From an uncultured bacterium (GTDB taxonomy: Bacteria; Verrucomicrobiota; Kiritimatiellia; RFP12; CAIWXQ01): a stretch of DNA of 64,000 bases. The DNA is taken from NCBI GenBank assembly GCA_903916675.1, contig CAIWXQ010000018.1:182802-246801 (forward strand), in the 5' to 3' direction. The notes under the pieces are model-generated. The model was not told the origin of the DNA, searched no databases, and saw nothing but the letters and a program-made list of their open reading frames with translations. Position 1 is the first letter of the stretch; every line of letters starts with the position of its first letter. Shown piece after piece: positions 8,236 to 16,483 of the stretch. The position numbers were made by a program, and so were the translations under genes.

Positions 8236-8873
8236 GGGGAGGTTTTGACGGTGTCCAAGGCTGCCTGGACGGCTTTCAGGATGCCGCGCGACGAGAAAGT
8301 GGCTCCGCTGACGGTGTTGACTCCATTGGTGCCGTTTTTACTGATGACCTGTTGAATGACCGCCTTGGCCCGGTTGAACCAATTGGCGTCGTCGGCCTGA
8401 GAGACCACCTGGATATTGGTGATCTTGGAATTGACAACCGTGACGCTGACCTTGATGGTGTTCCTGAATCCGCGGGCTTCGCCGGTGCAGGTGCCATCGT
8501 TGTAAGGGCCCTTCGGCTTGGCCGGCAGCGCGACAACGCTGCCCGGGGTCAGCGCCGACACAGGTGGCGCGACAGCCGGCGCGGGAGATGTCGACGCCGC
8601 GACAGTCCCGGGCAGTGTGATGATGGTCCCATTGTTTCTGCGGATGGATGCAATCGTCTTGATCGGGAAGGAGATTGTGGCTTCGCCACCGCTGTCCATC
8701 TGGACCTTGAAGGCCACGCTGCTGTCGTCCTGCCGGATCAACGAGCCCTTGTAGATTTTGCCACTGGTCAATTCCAACTCGTCGGCCCGGAGATTTCCGG
8801 TCCATGCCAGTGCTGCCCAGGATAGGCCGATAAAAAGCAGGCGCAGGAACAACAAACGATGGGGCGATGGCAT
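8232..8873 (-). CDS. Exported FMN-binding domain protein, probable ApbE substrate
   Basis: A 213-residue protein with an N-terminal signal peptide (hydrophobic LLFLRLLFIGLSWAALAW, then an ADE cleavage-like site). After a short beta-rich region (about residues 30-75) and a Pro/Ala linker, the C-terminal FMN-binding domain contains NTVSGATFSSRG, where Thr192 fits the ApbE flavinylation site. Such domains occur in RnfG/NqrC and in small extracytoplasmic electron-transfer proteins. The ATG at 8873 has AAGGAG about 9 bases upstream. It is co-translated with apbE. Its partner reductase is not adjacent; the ferric-reductase-like protein at 22.8-24.1 kb is a possible but unproven electron donor. Confidence 0.82.
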   Translation of the reverse strand: MPSPHRLLFLRLLFIGLSWAALAWTGNLRADELELTSGKIYKGSLIRQDDSSVAFKVQMDSGGEATISFPIKTIASIRRNNGTIITLPGTVAASTSPAPAVAPPVSALTPGSVVALPAKPKGPYNDGTCTGEARGFRNTIKVSVTVVNSKITNIQVVSQADDANWFNRAKAVIQQVISKNGTNGVNTVSGATFSSRGILKAVQAALDTVKTSP

Positions 8874-8984
8874 CAGTTCCACTCCTTTTCGTTGCTTGTC
8901 AAACTGCAGCATCTCAACTAAACAACTATCGTCGCTTCTTTTGCAATGGGCGACAACAGAAAACCGCTGGCGCAAAACCCGCAC

Positions 8985-9013
8985 TTGCCTCAGCTTCTCC
9001 TTTCAAGGATACT
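8985..9013 (+). promoter_or_regulatory. Candidate sigma70-type promoter for accD
   Basis: TTGCCT (8985-8990) and GATACT (9008-9013) are separated by 17 bases and lie about 40 bases before the accD start, in the divergent gap between the FMN-binding protein gene and accD. Each hexamer matches the consensus at four of six positions, so this is only a candidate. Confidence 0.35.
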
Positions 9014-9053
9014 GACAATTCACGGTTATTTGTCACGGAAGGAGTCGTTTGCC

Positions 9054-9884
9054 ATGTCCTGGTTCGAGAAACCGGCCACACCGTCGGTGCGGACGCCGAT
9101 GGAGGCAATCTGGGCGGTCTGTCCCGCCTGCAAGAGCTATGTCCCGCGCGAGGAGTGGACCGCCGCGCAGCGCGTCTGTAGCCGCTGCAATTTTCACGAC
9201 CGCCTCACCAGCCGCGAGCGCATCGACCTGATCACTGACGCTGGTTCCTTCCAGGAGCTGAACGCCAAGGTCACCTTCGCCGATCCGCTCAAGTTCGAGG
9301 ACGCCAGCGGTCCCTACGCAGCCAAGGCCACGGCCACGGTTGCCAAGACGGGCCTCAATGAGGCGATCGTCACCGGCAATGCCAAGATCGAGGGCATTGG
9401 CGTGGTACTCGGCGTCATGGATTTCCGCTTCCTGGGCGGCAGCCTCGGCAGCGGCACCGGCGACCGCATCCTGCTGGCCGCCGAGGAAGCTCTGGCCAAG
9501 CGCCGGCCGTACATTGTCTTCTCCGCCTCCGGCGGCGCGCGCATGCACGAGGGGATCGTCTCGCTCATGCAGATGGCCCGCACCTGCGCGGCGATCGCCC
9601 GGCTGCAGGGCGCCGGCATTCCCTACATCTCGGTGCTGACCGACCCCACCACCGGTGGTGTCTCCGCCAGCTACGCCATGGTCGGCGACATCAACCTCGC
9701 GGAGCCCAAGGCGCTTATCGGCTTCGCCGGGCGGCGTGTGATCGAGCAGACCATCAAGCAGAAGCTGCCCGACGACTTCCAGACAGCCGAATACCTGCAG
9801 GAGCACGGATTTCTCGACCACATCGTCGAACGCAAGGAGATGAAGGCCTTCCTGGCCAAGACGCTGCGGTATGCGGGGTGTTGA
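9054..9884 (+). CDS. accD: Acetyl-CoA carboxylase carboxyltransferase beta subunit
   Basis: A 276-residue AccD. The N-terminal zinc ribbon is complete: C23-x2-C26-x15-C42-x2-C45. The crotonase-fold carboxyltransferase core follows, with SGGARMHEGIVSLMQMA, GIPYISVLTDPTTGGVSASYA and IGFAGRRVIEQT. With AccA it transfers CO2 from carboxybiotin to acetyl-CoA, giving malonyl-CoA for the FabF/Z/V cycle encoded earlier in the window and for the KAS III enzyme in the polysaccharide locus. The ATG at 9054 sits a few bases after a GGAAGGAG ribosome site. accA follows 82 bases later, so an accDA operon is likely; accB and accC are not in the window. Confidence 0.95.
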   Translation: MSWFEKPATPSVRTPMEAIWAVCPACKSYVPREEWTAAQRVCSRCNFHDRLTSRERIDLITDAGSFQELNAKVTFADPLKFEDASGPYAAKATATVAKTGLNEAIVTGNAKIEGIGVVLGVMDFRFLGGSLGSGTGDRILLAAEEALAKRRPYIVFSASGGARMHEGIVSLMQMARTCAAIARLQGAGIPYISVLTDPTTGGVSASYAMVGDINLAEPKALIGFAGRRVIEQTIKQKLPDDFQTAEYLQEHGFLDHIVERKEMKAFLAKTLRYAGC

Positions 9885-9966
9885 ATTCACTTCTGAGAAC
9901 CGCAGAATCACGAAGTAATAACTGACCTCTGACTTCTGACCGCTGATCTCTTCCCCGGAGCCCCCC

Positions 9967-10788
9967 ATGAGCGACATCGATTTCACCAAGCCCCTGACCC
10001 CCTGGCAGATCGTCCAGGTGGCGCGCATGTCCGGCCGCCCCCTGATCGGCGACTACATCAAGGGCATGTGCAGCGATTTCATCGAGCTGCACGGCGACCG
10101 CGTCTTCGGCGACGACCGCGGCATGATTGGCGGCTTCGCCACCATCGGCGGCGAGCGCGTGATGCTGATCGGCCACCAGAAGGGGAAGAGCGTCGAGGAG
10201 AACATCAAGACCAACTTTGGCATGGCCAACCCCGAGGGCTACCGCAAGGCCATGCGCCTGATGCGGCTCGCCGAAAAGTACCACCTGCCGGTGATCGCGC
10301 TGGTGGACACCCCCGGCGCCTATCCCGGCCTTGAGGCGGAGGCCCGCGGCCAGGCCGAGGCCATTGCCAAGAACCTGACCGTCATGGCAGGGCTGCGCAC
10401 GCCGTACATCATCGTGGTGACAGGCGAAGGCGGCAGCGGCGGCGCGCTCGGAATCGCCGTGGGCGACACGGTGCTGATGCTCCAGTACGCTGTCTATTCC
10501 GTGATCTCGCCTGAAGGGTGCGCTTCGATCCTCTGGCGCGACGGCAAGAAGGCGCCCGAGGCTGCCAAGGCCATGAAGATCACAGCCGACTCGCTGCTGA
10601 AGCTCGGCATCATTGACGAGATTCTGCCGGAGCCGACCGGCGCCGCGCACAGCGATCCGCGCGCCATGGTCAAAACCGTCAAGGCCGCCGTGCTGAAGTG
10701 CATCAAGGAGCTCAAGGTGTTGCCGGCCGACGAACTCGTCGTGCGCCGCTACGCCAAGCTCCGCCGCATGGGCAGCGCCACGCTGTAA
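9967..10788 (+). CDS. accA: Acetyl-CoA carboxylase carboxyltransferase alpha subunit
   Basis: A 273-residue AccA, shorter than the ~319 of E. coli because the N-terminal helical extension is reduced. Recognisable blocks are RPLIGDYIKGMCSDFIELHGDR, FGDDRGMIGG, HQKGKSVEENIKTNFGM, PEGYRKAMRLM and TPGAYPGLEAEARGQAEAI, then GEGGSGGALGIAVGD and SPEGCASILWRD. It pairs with AccD as the alpha2beta2 carboxyltransferase. The start follows a family-B-like tract (CTGACCTCTGACTTCTGACC) and a CCCCGGAG ribosome-binding sequence. Confidence 0.94.
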   Translation: MSDIDFTKPLTPWQIVQVARMSGRPLIGDYIKGMCSDFIELHGDRVFGDDRGMIGGFATIGGERVMLIGHQKGKSVEENIKTNFGMANPEGYRKAMRLMRLAEKYHLPVIALVDTPGAYPGLEAEARGQAEAIAKNLTVMAGLRTPYIIVVTGEGGSGGALGIAVGDTVLMLQYAVYSVISPEGCASILWRDGKKAPEAAKAMKITADSLLKLGIIDEILPEPTGAAHSDPRAMVKTVKAAVLKCIKELKVLPADELVVRRYAKLRRMGSATL

Positions 10789-10906
10789 ATTTCGCGACAA
10801 GCCATCCGCGGCCGGGTATTTGTGATTGGCAGAGGGGCGCGAGTGCGCGAGGGTATCACCCTATGTGCCGCCCAAGGGCGGATCGGCCGAATTTTTGGAG
10901 AAAAAC

Positions 10907-11677
10907 ATGGCAGGCAAGACGATTCGCGTTACCGTGTGGGGCGAATTCCGACACGAGAAGAAAAACGAGGCGGTCCGGAAGGTTTATCCTGACGGCATGC
11001 ACAAGGCGATCCAGGCGGGACTCGCCAAGAACGCCGACATGAGCGTGCGCACGGCCACGCTGGATGAGCCGGAAAACGGTATCACCGACGCGGTGCTGGC
11101 GCAGACCGATGTGCTGACGTGGTGGGGGCATACGGCGCACGGTGAAGTACAGGACGCGGTGGTGGACAAGATCCAGAAGCGCGTGCTCGAAGGCATGGGG
11201 CTGATCATTCTCCATTCCGGCCATTTCTCCAAGATTTTCCGCCGCATGCTCGGCACGAACTGTTCGCTTAAATGGCGCGAGGTCGGCGAGAAGGAACGCC
11301 TCTGGGTGGTCGAGCCGTCGCACCCCATTGCGCAGGGGCTGGGCGAGTATTTCGAGCTGCCGCACGAAGAGATGTACGGCGAGCGCTTCGACATTCCGAC
11401 GCCGGACAAGGTGGTCTTCGTGAGCTGGTTCGAGGGTGGCGAAGTGTTCCGCAGCGGCTGCTGTTGGGAGCGCGGTTTCGGCCGGATGTTTTATTTCCGC
11501 CCGGGGCACGAGACCTACCCGACCTTTTTTGATGCGAACGTGCAGAAAGTGCTCACCAACGCCGTGCGCTGGGCTGCGCCGAACTTTTACGGCCAGCATC
11601 CGTGCCCGAACACCAAGCCGCTCGAGACGATCCACAGCGTGGACCCCGCCACCGGCAAGGCGGGCGTGAAGCAGTAG
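10907..11677 (+). CDS. ThuA-like domain protein
   Basis: A 256-residue protein of the ThuA (trehalose utilisation-like) class I glutamine-amidotransferase fold. Typical segments are the N-terminal [41 protein letters not shown], the mid-domain HPIAQGL and C-terminal [17 protein letters not shown]. No catalytic Cys of amidotransferases is evident. No signal peptide is seen. It stands 51 bases upstream of a Gfo/Idh/MocA oxidoreductase, a pairing that is common in sugar-catabolic loci where 3-keto-glycosides are handled. The exact reaction is unknown. Confidence 0.8.
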   Translation: MAGKTIRVTVWGEFRHEKKNEAVRKVYPDGMHKAIQAGLAKNADMSVRTATLDEPENGITDAVLAQTDVLTWWGHTAHGEVQDAVVDKIQKRVLEGMGLIILHSGHFSKIFRRMLGTNCSLKWREVGEKERLWVVEPSHPIAQGLGEYFELPHEEMYGERFDIPTPDKVVFVSWFEGGEVFRSGCCWERGFGRMFYFRPGHETYPTFFDANVQKVLTNAVRWAAPNFYGQHPCPNTKPLETIHSVDPATGKAGVKQ

Positions 11678-11728
11678 CACGATGCGCAAGCTTACGCTTC
11701 CGTGTCGGAAAACAATCGGAGCATCCCC

Positions 11729-12772
11729 ATGGCAAAGAAATTGCGTTGCGGCGTGATCGGCGTGGGCATGGGCAAGGGCCACATCAAGGGGTATCAGTCC
11801 CATCCCGACGCGGAAGTGGTGGCGGTGGCGGACACGGATCCGGTCCGGCTGCAGGCGGCGGCGGACGAGCTGCAGGTGCCGCAGCGCTACACCGACGCGC
11901 GCCGGATGCTGCGTCGCGAGAACCTGGACATTGTGAGCATCGCGACGCCGAACAAATTTCACCTGCCGCTGGCGCTGGCGGCGTTCGACGCCGGCTGCCA
12001 TGTGCTGTGCGAGAAGCCCATGGCCCTGAACGCGGCAGAGGGGCGGCGTATGATCGCGGCGGCGAAAAAGGCGCGCCGGCGGCTGATGATCAACTTCTCC
12101 TACCGCTTTACGGAGCAGGCCGCGGCGCTCAAGCAGCAGGTCGACAGCGGCATCCTCGGCGATGTTTACTTCGGCCGCACCGTCTGGCATCGCCGGCGCG
12201 GCATACCGCGTTTCGGCGGCTGGTTCGGCATCAAGAAGCTGTCCGGCGGCGGGCCGCTGATCGATCTCGGCGTGCACCGGCTGGATCTGGCGCTCTGGCT
12301 GATGGGGTATCCGAAGCCGCAGTGGGTGATGGGCGGCACGTGGTCGCCGATCGCGACGCGGCTGGCGAAGGAGCAGGGAAAGAAGTTCGACTGCGAGGAT
12401 CTGGCCTGCGGCATGATCAAGTTTCAAAATGGCGCGATCGTAGAGATCGAAGCCTCCTGGGCCGCCAATATTGCCGAGCACGAATGGATGGAAACGCGGC
12501 TGCTGGGCACCAAGGCGGGATTGGTGCAGCGCAACCGCAACGAGGGGTACGAGTTCGAAGCCGAGATCTTCCTCGAGCGCAGCGGTGCGCAATACGACAT
12601 GAAGCTGCACCCGCCCGTTCCGGGTTCGCAGAGTTCCTACTATCATTTTGTGGACTGCATCCGGAACAAGAAGCCCCATATCGCCACTGGCGAAGAAGGG
12701 CTGATCGTGATGGAGATCCTTGACGCCATCTACGCCAGCGCCAAACAGGGCCGTCCGATAAAGATCGGCTAG
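11729..12772 (+). CDS. Gfo/Idh/MocA family NAD(P)-dependent oxidoreductase
   Basis: A 347-residue cytoplasmic oxidoreductase. The N-terminal Rossmann fold has CGVIGVGMGKGHIKGYQ, the cofactor-side motif SIATPNKFH and the family signature LCEKPMAL, whose Lys is the catalytic residue in this family. The C-terminal domain contains GGGPLIDLGVHRLDLALWLMG, where the conserved D-x-G-x-H segment holds the substrate. It likely oxidises or epimerises a sugar or inositol derivative. The ATG at 11729 is preferred to an in-frame GTG at 11702. It is probably co-transcribed with the ThuA-like gene. The 117-base gap after it contains a lone TTGACA (12852-12857) without a good -10 box. Confidence 0.85.
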   Translation: MAKKLRCGVIGVGMGKGHIKGYQSHPDAEVVAVADTDPVRLQAAADELQVPQRYTDARRMLRRENLDIVSIATPNKFHLPLALAAFDAGCHVLCEKPMALNAAEGRRMIAAAKKARRRLMINFSYRFTEQAAALKQQVDSGILGDVYFGRTVWHRRRGIPRFGGWFGIKKLSGGGPLIDLGVHRLDLALWLMGYPKPQWVMGGTWSPIATRLAKEQGKKFDCEDLACGMIKFQNGAIVEIEASWAANIAEHEWMETRLLGTKAGLVQRNRNEGYEFEAEIFLERSGAQYDMKLHPPVPGSQSSYYHFVDCIRNKKPHIATGEEGLIVMEILDAIYASAKQGRPIKIG

Positions 12773-12889
12773 GAACCTGTCGGACGTAGCCTTTGAGATG
12801 GCGGGTCCCATGAAAATTTCCTTTGCGACGCTTCGGAGGGGGGTGCCGTTCTTGACAGGGAAGACGGCTGCGGCGAAACTCCCCGCGAT

Positions 12890-13657
12890 GTGATCGTACG
12901 GAGCGCAACTGTGCTGCAAGGACTGGACAATCGGACAGTGCTGGTGACCGGAGGCGCGGTGCGCCTCGGCCGCGCGATTGTCGAAGCCCTTTCCGCAGCC
13001 GGCGCCGGCGTGGTGGTGCATGCGCACGCCTCGCGCGTTGAAGCCGACGCGCTCGTCGCTGTCATCCGTAGCCGCGGCAATCGCGCTTGGCGCGTGCTGG
13101 GCGCGCTCGACACGCCCGAAGGCGTGGCAGGTGTCTTCCGCGACGCGATGGCCGCAGCCGGACGCCTCGACGGACTGGTCAACAACGCCGCCATCTTTGC
13201 CCGCCAGTCCCTGGCCGACAGCGACGCCGCGTCTTTCGACGCCCACTGGCGGGTCAATGCGCTCGCGCCCATGCTGCTGACGCGGCAGTTCGCCGAAGCC
13301 GTCGCTGCCGCGCATCCGGCTGCGGCTGCGCCCGTGGCAGGCGTCGTCAATCTCCTGGATCAGCGCATTGCGCATGCTCCTGCCGGCTGCCTGCCCTATC
13401 TGGTGAGCAAGCAGGCGCTGGCAGCCTTCACGATCGCGGCGGCGAAGGAGTTGGCCCCGCGCATCACAATCAATGCTGTGGCGCCCGGTGCAGCGCTCCT
13501 TCCTGTGGCGGCATCGGCACGCGAACCAGCCGGAGCTGTGCCGCTCGGACGCCACTGCACGCCGGAACAGGTTGCTGCTGCCGTGGTCTTTCTGCTGTCG
13601 AATCCATCCGTTACCGGCCAGATTCTCTACGTGGATGGAGGACAGCATTTGGGCTAA
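12890..13657 (+). CDS. SDR family oxidoreductase, FolM/pteridine-reductase-like
   Basis: A short-chain dehydrogenase of about 255 residues. It has a modified NADPH-binding loop VTGGAVRLGRA, as in pteridine reductases (TGxxxRxG rather than TGxxxGxG), LVNNAAIF, the catalytic Tyr-x3-Lys in YLVSKQAL, and ends with the usual ITGQILYVDGGQ. No ATG is available; GTG 12890 or GTG 12911 must start it. The TGGAVRLG loop and the adjacent folB argue for a dihydromonapterin or dihydrofolate reductase (FolM/PTR1-like) role in folate cofactor synthesis, but other SDR substrates remain possible. Confidence 0.78.
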   Translation: MIVRSATVLQGLDNRTVLVTGGAVRLGRAIVEALSAAGAGVVVHAHASRVEADALVAVIRSRGNRAWRVLGALDTPEGVAGVFRDAMAAAGRLDGLVNNAAIFARQSLADSDAASFDAHWRVNALAPMLLTRQFAEAVAAAHPAAAAPVAGVVNLLDQRIAHAPAGCLPYLVSKQALAAFTIAAAKELAPRITINAVAPGAALLPVAASAREPAGAVPLGRHCTPEQVAAAVVFLLSNPSVTGQILYVDGGQHLG

Positions 13658-13683
13658 GGGAGATGCGGGATACGTGGCGACAG

Positions 13684-13735
13684 TTTGAATTTTGCATCCC
13701 GCATCCTGAATCTCGCATCCTGCATCCCGAATATT
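13684..13735. repeat. Family D repeat tract
   Basis: Four or five copies of a degenerate unit like GCATCCTGAATCCC/GCATCCTGCATCCC fill the gap between the pteridine-reductase-like gene and folB. The same unit recurs at 2925-2965, 26487-26520, 27617-27690 and 27869-27960. Confidence 0.7.
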
Positions 13736-13754
13736 CCCCCCCGGAGCCATTTGG

Positions 13755-14141
13755 ATGAACGACCACAAGGACAGAATCCACATCCGCGACCTAGCCATTC
13801 CCTGCATCATCGGGACAAAGCCGGCGGAGCGTGTGCGGCGGCGCAAGGTGACGATCAGCCTGGCTTTAACGTGCGATCTCGCCCGCGCGGGCAAGACCGA
13901 TGACTTGCGGCACACGGTGGATTATGCGGCGGTTTGTAAGCGCGTGACGGCAATGGTCCGGCGCAGCCGCTTCTGGTTGCTGGAGCGGCTGGCGCAGGAG
14001 ATTGCCGACACCTGCCTCGCGTTTCCCGGCGTGACCGGCGTGATGGTCTTGCTCGACAAATCCGGCGCCATTCCCGGCTGCCGCAGCGTGGGCGTGTGCG
14101 TGGAGAGGCGGAAACGGAAGACGGGAAAACGGAAAAGATAG
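13755..14141 (+). CDS. folB: Dihydroneopterin aldolase-like protein (FolB)
   Basis: A 128-residue protein of the tunnelling FolB fold. It starts with IHIRDLAIPCIIG, as FolB enzymes do, contains the catalytic-region Lys in RRRKVTISLAL, the TVDYAAVCKRV segment and a terminal Glu-rich strand LLERLAQEIADTCL, and ends with a low-complexity basic tail (RRKRKTGKRKR). FolB cleaves dihydroneopterin to 6-hydroxymethyl-dihydropterin and glycolaldehyde. The adjacent pteridine-reductase-like SDR supports a pterin/folate context. The basic tail is unusual and may be a fused repeat. Confidence 0.8.
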   Translation: MNDHKDRIHIRDLAIPCIIGTKPAERVRRRKVTISLALTCDLARAGKTDDLRHTVDYAAVCKRVTAMVRRSRFWLLERLAQEIADTCLAFPGVTGVMVLLDKSGAIPGCRSVGVCVERRKRKTGKRKR

Positions 14142-14194
14142 GGCGGGGCCTCCGGACCCGCCGTGTCTTGGAATGCGGCGGCGACAGCGCGCCG

Positions 14195-14223
14195 CCCTCC
14201 AGTACGAATGACAAACTGGAGGG
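14195..14223. other. Perfect 9-bp hairpin before the Mur ligase gene
   Basis: CCCTCCAGT (14195-14203) and ACTGGAGGG (14215-14223) pair perfectly around 11 bases. There is no T-run, so it is a weak terminator or processing-site candidate after folB. Confidence 0.4.
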
Positions 14224-14275
14224 TGCCGCGATGTCGGCACCATAAATGAAGAACGAAGAATCAGGAACAGGCGTC

Positions 14276-15598
14276 ATGACCGGCCATTACCACCTTGTCG
14301 GCATTGGCGGCGTGGGGATGAGCGCACTGGCGCAGGCGCTGCTGGATGTTGGCGCGCGCGTCTCCGGTTCCGACCGCCTGCTCGATGCCGGCGACGCCTC
14401 GGACACGCTGCAACGGCTGCGCAGGCAGGGTGTGGCGCTGCATCCGCAGGACGGCAGCGGCGTGACAACCGGGCTGGCGGGACTTGTTGTCAGCACCGCC
14501 ATTGAGAAGGACAACCCGGACCTGCTGCGCGCGCAGGCGCTCAGAATTCCGGTGCTGCACCGTGCGGAGGCGCTGGCGCGGGTGGTTGAGGGGCGCCACC
14601 TGATGGCCATCACCGGCACCTGCGGCAAGAGCACGGTCACAGCCATGGCCGGCTGGATGCTGGCGGGGTGCGGGTTTGATCCCATGGTGGTCAACGGCGC
14701 AGCCGTGGTGTCGTGGGATGCGAACGGCCGCGTGGGTTCGGTGCGGCGTGGCGCAGGCGCGTGGGCGGTAATCGAGGCGGACGAGAGCGACCGCTCGCTG
14801 CTGAATTTCTCGCCGGATCTGGCGGTGATCACCAACGCCTCGGCAGACCATTTCGACATCGAACAGACGCGGCAGGTGTTCGACCGCTTCCGTCAGCGCG
14901 TGCGCGGCGCGATCATTGACGGCGCGGCGGAAGACGGAACCCGGAGTCCGGGATCCGGAGCCCGGAACCCGGAACCTGAAAGTCTTGAACTCGACGGCTG
15001 GAGCAGTCGCTTCGTGCTGGAAGGCGTGACGTTTCACGTGCCGGCTCCGGGACGCCACAATGCGATCAACGCCTGGCATGCGGTGCGCGTGGCGCGACTG
15101 GCCGGCGCAACGGCAACGGATTTGGCGCGCGCGCTGGCGGATTTCCGCGGCGTGGAGCGCCGGCTGCAGCGCGTGGGCGAGCTGCGCGGCGCGGTCGTGA
15201 TCGACGACTACGCCCACAATCCCGAAAAGCTTGCGGCAGCCTGGACCACGCTGGCCGGTGCGTTCCCGCGCGTCTGCGCGGCGTGGCGTCCGCACGGCTT
15301 CGGCCCGCTGCGCAACATGCTGGACGGTCTGGTCGCGACGTTCGCACGCGTCTGCCGTCCGCAGGATACGCTGCTGGTGCTGCCGGTCTACGACATGGGC
15401 GGCACAGCAGACCGCAGCGTGCGCAGCGAGCAGCTTGTGGAATGTCTGGCAGCAAAAGGAACACCGGTGCAGCAGGTGGCGACGCTCGAAGACGCGGAAA
15501 CGATTCTTCGCGCCGCGGCCACGCCCGGCACGGCGCTGGTGACTTTTGGCGCACGCGATCCCGGTCTGCCAAGGCTTGCGAAGCGGCTGGCGGAATAA
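14276..15598 (+). CDS. Mur ligase family protein, MurC/Mpl-like
   Basis: A 440-residue three-domain Mur ligase. The N-terminal UDP-binding domain reads YHLVGIGGVGMSALA, the ATP loop is ITGTCGKSTVTAM (GTHGKTTT in typical MurC), the central domain has EADESDRSLL and ITNASADHFD, and the C-terminal domain has VIDDYAHNPEKL and PHGFGPLRNM. UDP-MurNAc:L-alanine ligase (MurC) or an Mpl-type recycling ligase is likely. The altered P-loop (C-G-K-S) and DDYAHNP leave this open, and no other mur genes are adjacent. ATG 14276 is preferred over 14246 because of its position relative to the conserved start and an AGGAA-like site. A repeat-derived insert is present at about residues 221-236. Confidence 0.8.
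   Translation: MTGHYHLVGIGGVGMSALAQALLDVGARVSGSDRLLDAGDASDTLQRLRRQGVALHPQDGSGVTTGLAGLVVSTAIEKDNPDLLRAQALRIPVLHRAEALARVVEGRHLMAITGTCGKSTVTAMAGWMLAGCGFDPMVVNGAAVVSWDANGRVGSVRRGAGAWAVIEADESDRSLLNFSPDLAVITNASADHFDIEQTRQVFDRFRQRVRGAIIDGAAEDGTRSPGSGARNPEPESLELDGWSSRFVLEGVTFHVPAPGRHNAINAWHAVRVARLAGATATDLARALADFRGVERRLQRVGELRGAVVIDDYAHNPEKLAAAWTTLAGAFPRVCAAWRPHGFGPLRNMLDGLVATFARVCRPQDTLLVLPVYDMGGTADRSVRSEQLVECLAAKGTPVQQVATLEDAETILRAAATPGTALVTFGARDPGLPRLAKRLAE
14937..14983 (+). repeat. Family J low-complexity repeat inside the Mur ligase gene
   Basis: A tract of degenerate CCCGGAACC/CCGGAGTC units, of the kind normally intergenic, lies in frame and encodes GTRSPGSGARNPEPE between conserved segments of the central domain. 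It looks like a tolerated surface-loop insertion. Confidence 0.6.
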
Positions 15599-15607
15599 AC
15601 TGGGAGC

Positions 15608-15627
15608 GCGGGCGTCCCGCCCGCTTT
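15608..15627 (+). terminator. Terminator-like hairpin after the Mur ligase gene
   Basis: GCGGGCG (15608-15614) pairs with CGCCCGC (15618-15624) around a 3-base loop, followed by TTT, 10 bases after the stop. The rest of the convergent gap to 15838 holds CTTCCGC/CTTCGTGTCC-type repeats and no gene. Confidence 0.5.
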
Positions 15628-15838
15628 CGAGGGGTTAAGGCTGTTAGGAAAAGTCGCCAAAAGACAAAAGTCAGGCGCTGATGTCCCGCCGAACGGGGCA
15701 CGGCGTAGGCAGAAGATCAGCCGAAGATCTCGAAGGCGATTTTCCGCGCGAAACGCGCAACGGCCTTCCCCTTCGTGACCTTCCGCCCGCCTTCCGCTTC
15801 TTCGTGTCCGCAGTTGTTGCGCCGCGTGTCCGCAGTTA

Positions 15839-16483
15839 TTACGCCGCCGGTTTCAGGTCGTCGTAGAACTTGGCGTAGCTCATCCGCATGTAAGGGGCCA
15901 GCCACAGCATCCCGATCCCCAAGGATAATATGCCTAGCAGTAGCCAGCCGAAGAAGCGCCAGCCCAGGCAAAAGTACTTCCATTTATTGCCCTGCATCAG
16001 GAGCTTGCTGCGGCGGATGGCATCGAGGGCATCCATTTGCGGGTTGTCTGCCAGCACGAACCAGGTCTGGGAATAGCGGTAGGAGGCGATGATCCCGGGG
16101 ACGATCAGCAGCAGCGTCCAGAGGAGGGTGAAGATTACCATCAACAGCGCGGCCAGAAAGGCAGTGCCGAAACGTTGGAAACCGCTGAAGGCCTGATCCA
16201 GGGAGCCGTTGCCGGTGCGCGACAGGCTGAGCCAGAAGACGGTGAGTCCCAGCGCAAACGCACCTGCGATGAGCCAGGCGGCGATGCTGAAGACGAAGCC
16301 GATCAAGGGGATGTATCCCAATAGTTTGACAGCGAGCTGGATCAGGCCGATCAGAAACGGCACGCCGATGGCCAGCCCCCATCTTCCACGCAGGGTTTCG
16401 CGCGCGGCTTGCATCAGTTCACGGTTGTGCGTGGTGCTCTTGTACGATGCGGCGAGGGGTTGATCGAATTGCATCTCCGGCAT
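15839..16483 (-). CDS. DUF975-type multi-pass membrane protein (second part of split GYF_2-DUF975 gene)
   Basis: A 214-residue frame rich in membrane segments: about five or six helices, including LAIGVPFLIGLIQLAVKLLG, IAAWLIAGAFALGLTVFWL, FLAALLMVIFTLLWTLLLIV and WLLLGILSLGIGMLWLAPYM. The soluble motif YSQTWFVLADNPQMDALDAIRRSKLLM, followed by GNKWKYFCL, is the mark of DUF975 proteins (inner-membrane, unknown function). The likely true start is not the ATG at 16483 but that of the GYF_2 frame upstream at 16680. Adding one base to the intervening G10 run would join the two frames into one protein of about 280 residues. Confidence 0.75.
   Translation of the reverse strand: MPEMQFDQPLAASYKSTTHNRELMQAARETLRGRWGLAIGVPFLIGLIQLAVKLLGYIPLIGFVFSIAAWLIAGAFALGLTVFWLSLSRTGNGSLDQAFSGFQRFGTAFLAALLMVIFTLLWTLLLIVPGIIASYRYSQTWFVLADNPQMDALDAIRRSKLLMQGNKWKYFCLGWRFFGWLLLGILSLGIGMLWLAPYMRMSYAKFYDDLKPAA

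Noticed and set aside
12852..12880. TTGACA with a following GAAACT as promoter of the pteridine-reductase-like gene
   Set aside because: The -35 is perfect but the -10 matches only three of six positions; there is no further support.
10856..13915. A 1019-codon open frame on the minus strand
   Set aside because: It overlaps four well-supported plus-strand genes (accessory ThuA, oxidoreductase, SDR and folB), has no recognisable domain and is Arg/His/Gln/Ala-rich, as expected for an antisense frame in GC-rich DNA.
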